This document shows, one piece after another, positions 60,504 to 64,000 of a DNA stretch of 64,000 nucleotides. The stretch spans positions 38,823,859 to 38,887,858 of the forward strand of contig OX155950.1 of assembly GCA_944548615.1 (NCBI GenBank). The letters run 5' to 3'. The position numbers and the translations under genes were made by a program. Below the pieces are notes generated by a model. It ran no database searches. It was not told the DNA's origin and was given only the letters and a program-made list of their open reading frames with translations. Each line of letters starts with the position of its first letter. Positions within the stretch are counted from its first letter, which is position 1. The stretch is from Micropterix aruncella. Lineage: Eukaryota; Arthropoda; Insecta; Lepidoptera; Micropterigidae.

Positions 60504-60680
60504 ATAAATAGGATAGAAAACGAATTTACCGCGTGAAATTTGTAGGAGCCGACGTTTCGGTGACGTTGCAGCCGCCGTTGTCTAGGGTAGACTCTACCCT
60601 AGACAACGGCGGCTGCAACGTCACCGAAACGTCGGGTCCTACAAATTTCACGCGGTAAATTCGTTTTCTATCCTATTTAT
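60504..60680. repeat. Near-perfect 177-bp palindrome (87-bp arms, 3-nt spacer)
   Basis: Arms 60504-60590 and 60594-60680 are inverted copies with a single mismatch I can find (GGAGCC against GGACCC) around the spacer ACT. ATTAACACCGTTT occurs on both sides (near 60463 and 60680), suggesting the palindrome with about 30 extra bp on its left was inserted with a 13-bp target duplication. Confidence 0.9.
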
Positions 60681-61136
60681 TAACACCGTTTATCTATTAT
60701 TACTACGAAATTAAAGGTTTTTTATATATTACGAAATACATTTGTAATTTTCAATTATATGATTTCGTAACTTCAACAGTAGCATATAGTAAAACTAACA
60801 ATGTTTGTCAGTTGTTTATACAAAGTTCAAGGTTTCGTAAAAACAACAAAATTTTGTTTGTAATACCAACAACAAATTGTTTAATTTTAAAGTATTTTTA
60901 TTGGTCTTTTATTTAAGTAATACTGACTAAGACATTTTGTTAAAACTATCGGAAGCATTTGTAAATTTTATCAAACTTCATACTGTTAGTTCAACTTAAA
61001 CCCGTTTCGTAAAACTAATCAATCGATTATGTAACTGGTTTAGTTGATATTACTAATTATTGATTAATTTTATGAATAATTATTTAACCAAATGTGGTTT
61101 TGTAAAATCAATGAAACCATTTCTCTCCGTGTAGTG

Positions 61137-62060
61137 TAGGAAATATGTAAATGATATAATAATAATAACCGTGACATTAACAAGTACTATTTCGTATTAT
61201 TAACGAAATCAATAATCATTGTTTTAACCGAGGATTTTCGATTAATTTTATTATTAATAATATTAGGACCAACAAACATATTCAGTAATTTCTTTTAAAA
61301 TTTAGACTGTGATTTCAACATCCGATAACACTTAAATTATGTGAATAATAACAGTTATATTTACATAATTTCTTTCGTATTTATTACCAAATACATAATT
61401 TGTGTATTTCAGGGAACGTAATGCTTAATATTACTATGAATAATGGTACTGACGACGAAAATGTATGAGTACGTTCTACCGAATTATGGACTGAAAATTT
61501 ACTTACACGAATGCTTTAATTATACTAATAATATCATTTCATTTTAACAAATATTGTTTCTCATTTTATAACAAATCAATGACGTTATGCTAACTGAAAG
61601 TTTATAGTTGATTTTACTAATAATATACGTAGGATAAATTGAAATTTTTAATATTTTTTAAGAAATGAGTCCCTGTTAAATTTACTTGAGTAAATATGTA
61701 AATTTTACTAATAACGACAGTAAGGCTTACCAGTATTGTCAGTAGTTGTTGCTAAATTGAAATATATTTTATTAAATAACAAATGTTGTTTAACTTTACT
61801 ATACTTTACGATTCATTGTACTTGTTGGAATAAGTAAATTACATAAATAATAAAAAAAAATAAAATCTACCATTACTTATAAGTAATTTTAACACTTGCT
61901 TTTGTAAATAACTTAACAATATCTTTTTGGTAATTTTAACATTCTTGTTTTGTAGCGACTTTTGTATATTTTACAAGATCATACGTTAACATTACAAAAC
62001 TTATTTTAACAACGGCTGTTTCGTAAAATTAACCACATCATTTTTTTCCGTGTAAGGTGT
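61137..62060. repeat. Additional CACTA-like subterminal sequence
   Basis: The AT-rich ACGAAAT/TTTCGTAA-rich character continues beyond the CACTACACGG end and stops at a second end-like motif (CCGTGTAA at about 62048-62055). Either the true end of the same element or a second related element. Confidence 0.45.
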
Positions 62061-63689
62061 TTATAAATTTTTGTTTAAGAAGTATATTTTTTATTCGAAT
62101 AAGCTAGAAGTTATCAATTTTCGAGCCTTGGTCCTATTATATATTTGTGATTCGGTAACAGATTCTGTCAACGGAGTAAGAATTCTAACAGAATAACATG
62201 TCTCCGCTTTTGCTAATCCACCTAGAAAATACACATTCTGAAAGGGTTAATAATAAAGTAATATTTACGATATAATTATTTTGAGTTTTCCATGACGAAC
62301 GCCTTCAGCATTAACTACATGTGGTATTAGATTACTCAATGCCGTACCACGTTTTGGCAGCTAGGATTTTACTACGAAACGCAACGTGGAGATGGTACTC
62401 AGAGTTCAAAACATTGATTAAACATCTCTTATGCTCATTAGCCCAATATATGATATTCTAAACATGCCACTACGGTATCCTATCTCAAAATAAAATTAAT
62501 ATCAAAACAAACGAATTTTTAAACATGCCTCTAAATATTTTAATAATATTTACAAAATATATTATTTTTTTTATTTTGTATTCAATTTTCAATACGCATT
62601 AATTACGCGCTTTAATGTTCATATAGAATTATAGACGAAATTCTTATTTCTCCGTATTACTTCTGTTATGTAATCGGCCTATCTAATAATGCAATACATG
62701 GCTTTATTAATTGAATGTTATTGTTTGTTACTAATAGTTAAATAATAGGATTTCAAATGAATCAGTCCTTTATAAAAACCGTTCATAATCAATGTCAATT
62801 CATTACGAATTATGTCAATTCAATTAATGTCAATTCATTACCAATCAGTCATATTCATTATCAATGTTTCTTTCTGACACAACCGTGACACTCAGATAGG
62901 ACTGGGGAAGTGAGATCGCCTTAACACAGGAGAACCTAGCAAGGCGTGCTCGGTTGAACATTACTTACCACATAATAAAATTAATATCTAAATAATGTAT
63001 GCGCTTTCTAACCTGGGGTCTAAATGTAACATAAAACGATAAATCCTAAATTGCACTTTTTTCTTTTGTGCTTTTACATTTGAATGTTTATGTAGCCAAT
63101 AAATAAATAAATTATAGATGACTGAAATAATTGCTTAACTGGACAATATTATCAGCGCCACTTCCATGTCAAAGGGTTTCCAACACGTGCTATAGCATTA
63201 AGCAATCTAATGCCTTATATAATCAACGATACAAGTATCCAAATCTAATTCTCCATTATTACTTAGGCCATAACCACCGAATAAGCTGTTGCGTGCCGCC
63301 TCTGAATCGGCAAAACTTGTCCCAACATATCAACCCCTGTTTAGCTCACGTCATGTCTGTGCGCCGCGCCGCTTCTCTCCGCCCCGATTAACGCCCTCAG
63401 CGCCCCCCTTAATACCTCGATCGTGTTACAGCAAAACTCCAAATCATATTACATTCCGTAATCAGTTTGCCGAGTTGTTCGAGGAGCGCGCTTCAAAGGC
63501 TACAATTTAATCGTTCAAGTTCGCTCGCTTATCTTTCGGGTCTCATTGAAAACCCTTACATTATCGAAAACCGCCATATTAGTAATTCATAGACATCGAT
63601 CAGCGTCGCTGTCTGGGTTTCAGTCATTCTCCTGCATTTGTAATTAACTTTATAATATCTAACGGGGTTAATTGATACTAATACCTTAT
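62061..63689. other. Unassigned region
   Basis: AT-rich. A short-direct-repeat cluster (ATGTCAATTCATTA, GTCAATTCAATTAATGTC) lies at about 62793-62850. The stretch 62300-62420 and that at 63150-63220 resemble translated-looking retroposon 3' flanks, but no domain can be assigned. Confidence 0.35.
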
Positions 63690-64000
63690 AGGATAAGTTC
63701 ATTAAATACTCTGAAAGGTTATGAAGAGCGGCTTTCTCACTTCAACCAATTAGACTTAAAAACACGTAGGACTATAGCTGATATAACGTGTCTACATAAG
63801 CTTTTGAACAGTCGACTAGACAGCCCAGCTAGTCTAGAAAAAGTTCAATTTCGTGTGCCACCGCGACTATCCAGAAGCTCTCAAACATTTTCGGTTGTCG
63901 CTTGCAATAACAACATCGGATCGAATAGACCTCTTGCCAGAATGTGTCGCGTTTTTGATAAATCGTGTAAAGGATTAGATGTATTTTATGATTCCATAAA
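63690..64000 (+). pseudogene. LINE ORF2 C-terminus, running off the window
   Basis: An open frame without a start codon reads SSLNTLKGYEERLSHFNQLD, LKTRRTIADITCLHKLLNSR, LDSPASLEKVQFRVPPRLSR, SSQTFSVVACNNNIGSNRPL and ARMCRVFDKSCKGLDVFYDS. This is the L..RR..aDl..LhKLlN...DsP.LL....f.vP.r..R....F......N...N.pl.R....N tail of Jockey/CR1-type RTs. It is uninterrupted to the window edge, so a longer 3' part should follow. Confidence 0.8.

Overview
The window is non-coding-gene-poor eukaryotic DNA made almost entirely of transposable elements and satellites. The Helitron 5' and 3' termini, the RTE-, Jockey- and R1-type retroposon fragments, the AT-rich base composition and the RT C-terminal signatures point to an insect, most likely a moth or butterfly (inference from element families, not from a species marker). 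No host protein-coding gene was recognised. The density and nesting of elements would suit pericentromeric, W- or B-chromosome-like heterochromatin, but nothing in the window proves this.

Positions 1-21350 are one very large Ty3/gypsy-type LTR retrotransposon on the minus strand (about 22 kb; its left edge lies outside the window). Its two LTRs are unusually long: 3556 bp of the 3' LTR are visible, and the 5' LTR is about 4.1-4.2 kb. They differ at only two positions I could find. Gag (15212-16498) and pol (12060-15218) are intact and overlap through a canonical -1 slippery heptamer. The LTRs carry a 103-bp tandem array with perfect E2F-type sites and a hairpin that pairs fully only in the element's sense RNA. 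A 5637-bp Helitron with both termini (5889-11525) is nested 3' of pol. Its Rep/helicase gene is wrecked although its host LTR element looks young.

Positions 21351-51300 are a mosaic: a complex repeat of roughly 0.65 kb (22330-23290, 35100-35614, 38065-38530), a palindromic MITE, G/C-rich purine tracts, AT microsatellites, a 118-bp satellite, and 5'-truncated retroposons (RTE-like, Jockey/CR1-like, R1-clade). Two insertions can be resolved with target-site duplications: an R1-clade element inside the complex repeat (45-bp duplication, with a paralogous empty site in the same window), and a small RTE-like piece inside a Jockey-like fragment (14-bp duplication).

Positions about 51327-61136 (perhaps to 62055) look like an EnSpm/CACTA-like DNA transposon with an intact 600-residue transposase, a decayed intron-containing second gene, terminal motifs beginning near CACTACACGG, and large AT-rich subterminal repeat arrays. 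An 87-bp-arm near-perfect palindrome, a large foldback, a second 118-bp satellite array and very long AT runs lie inside it. Two 200-N assembly gaps (28878-29077, 56434-56633) interrupt the sequence. The window ends in another LINE ORF2 C-terminus (63690 onward).
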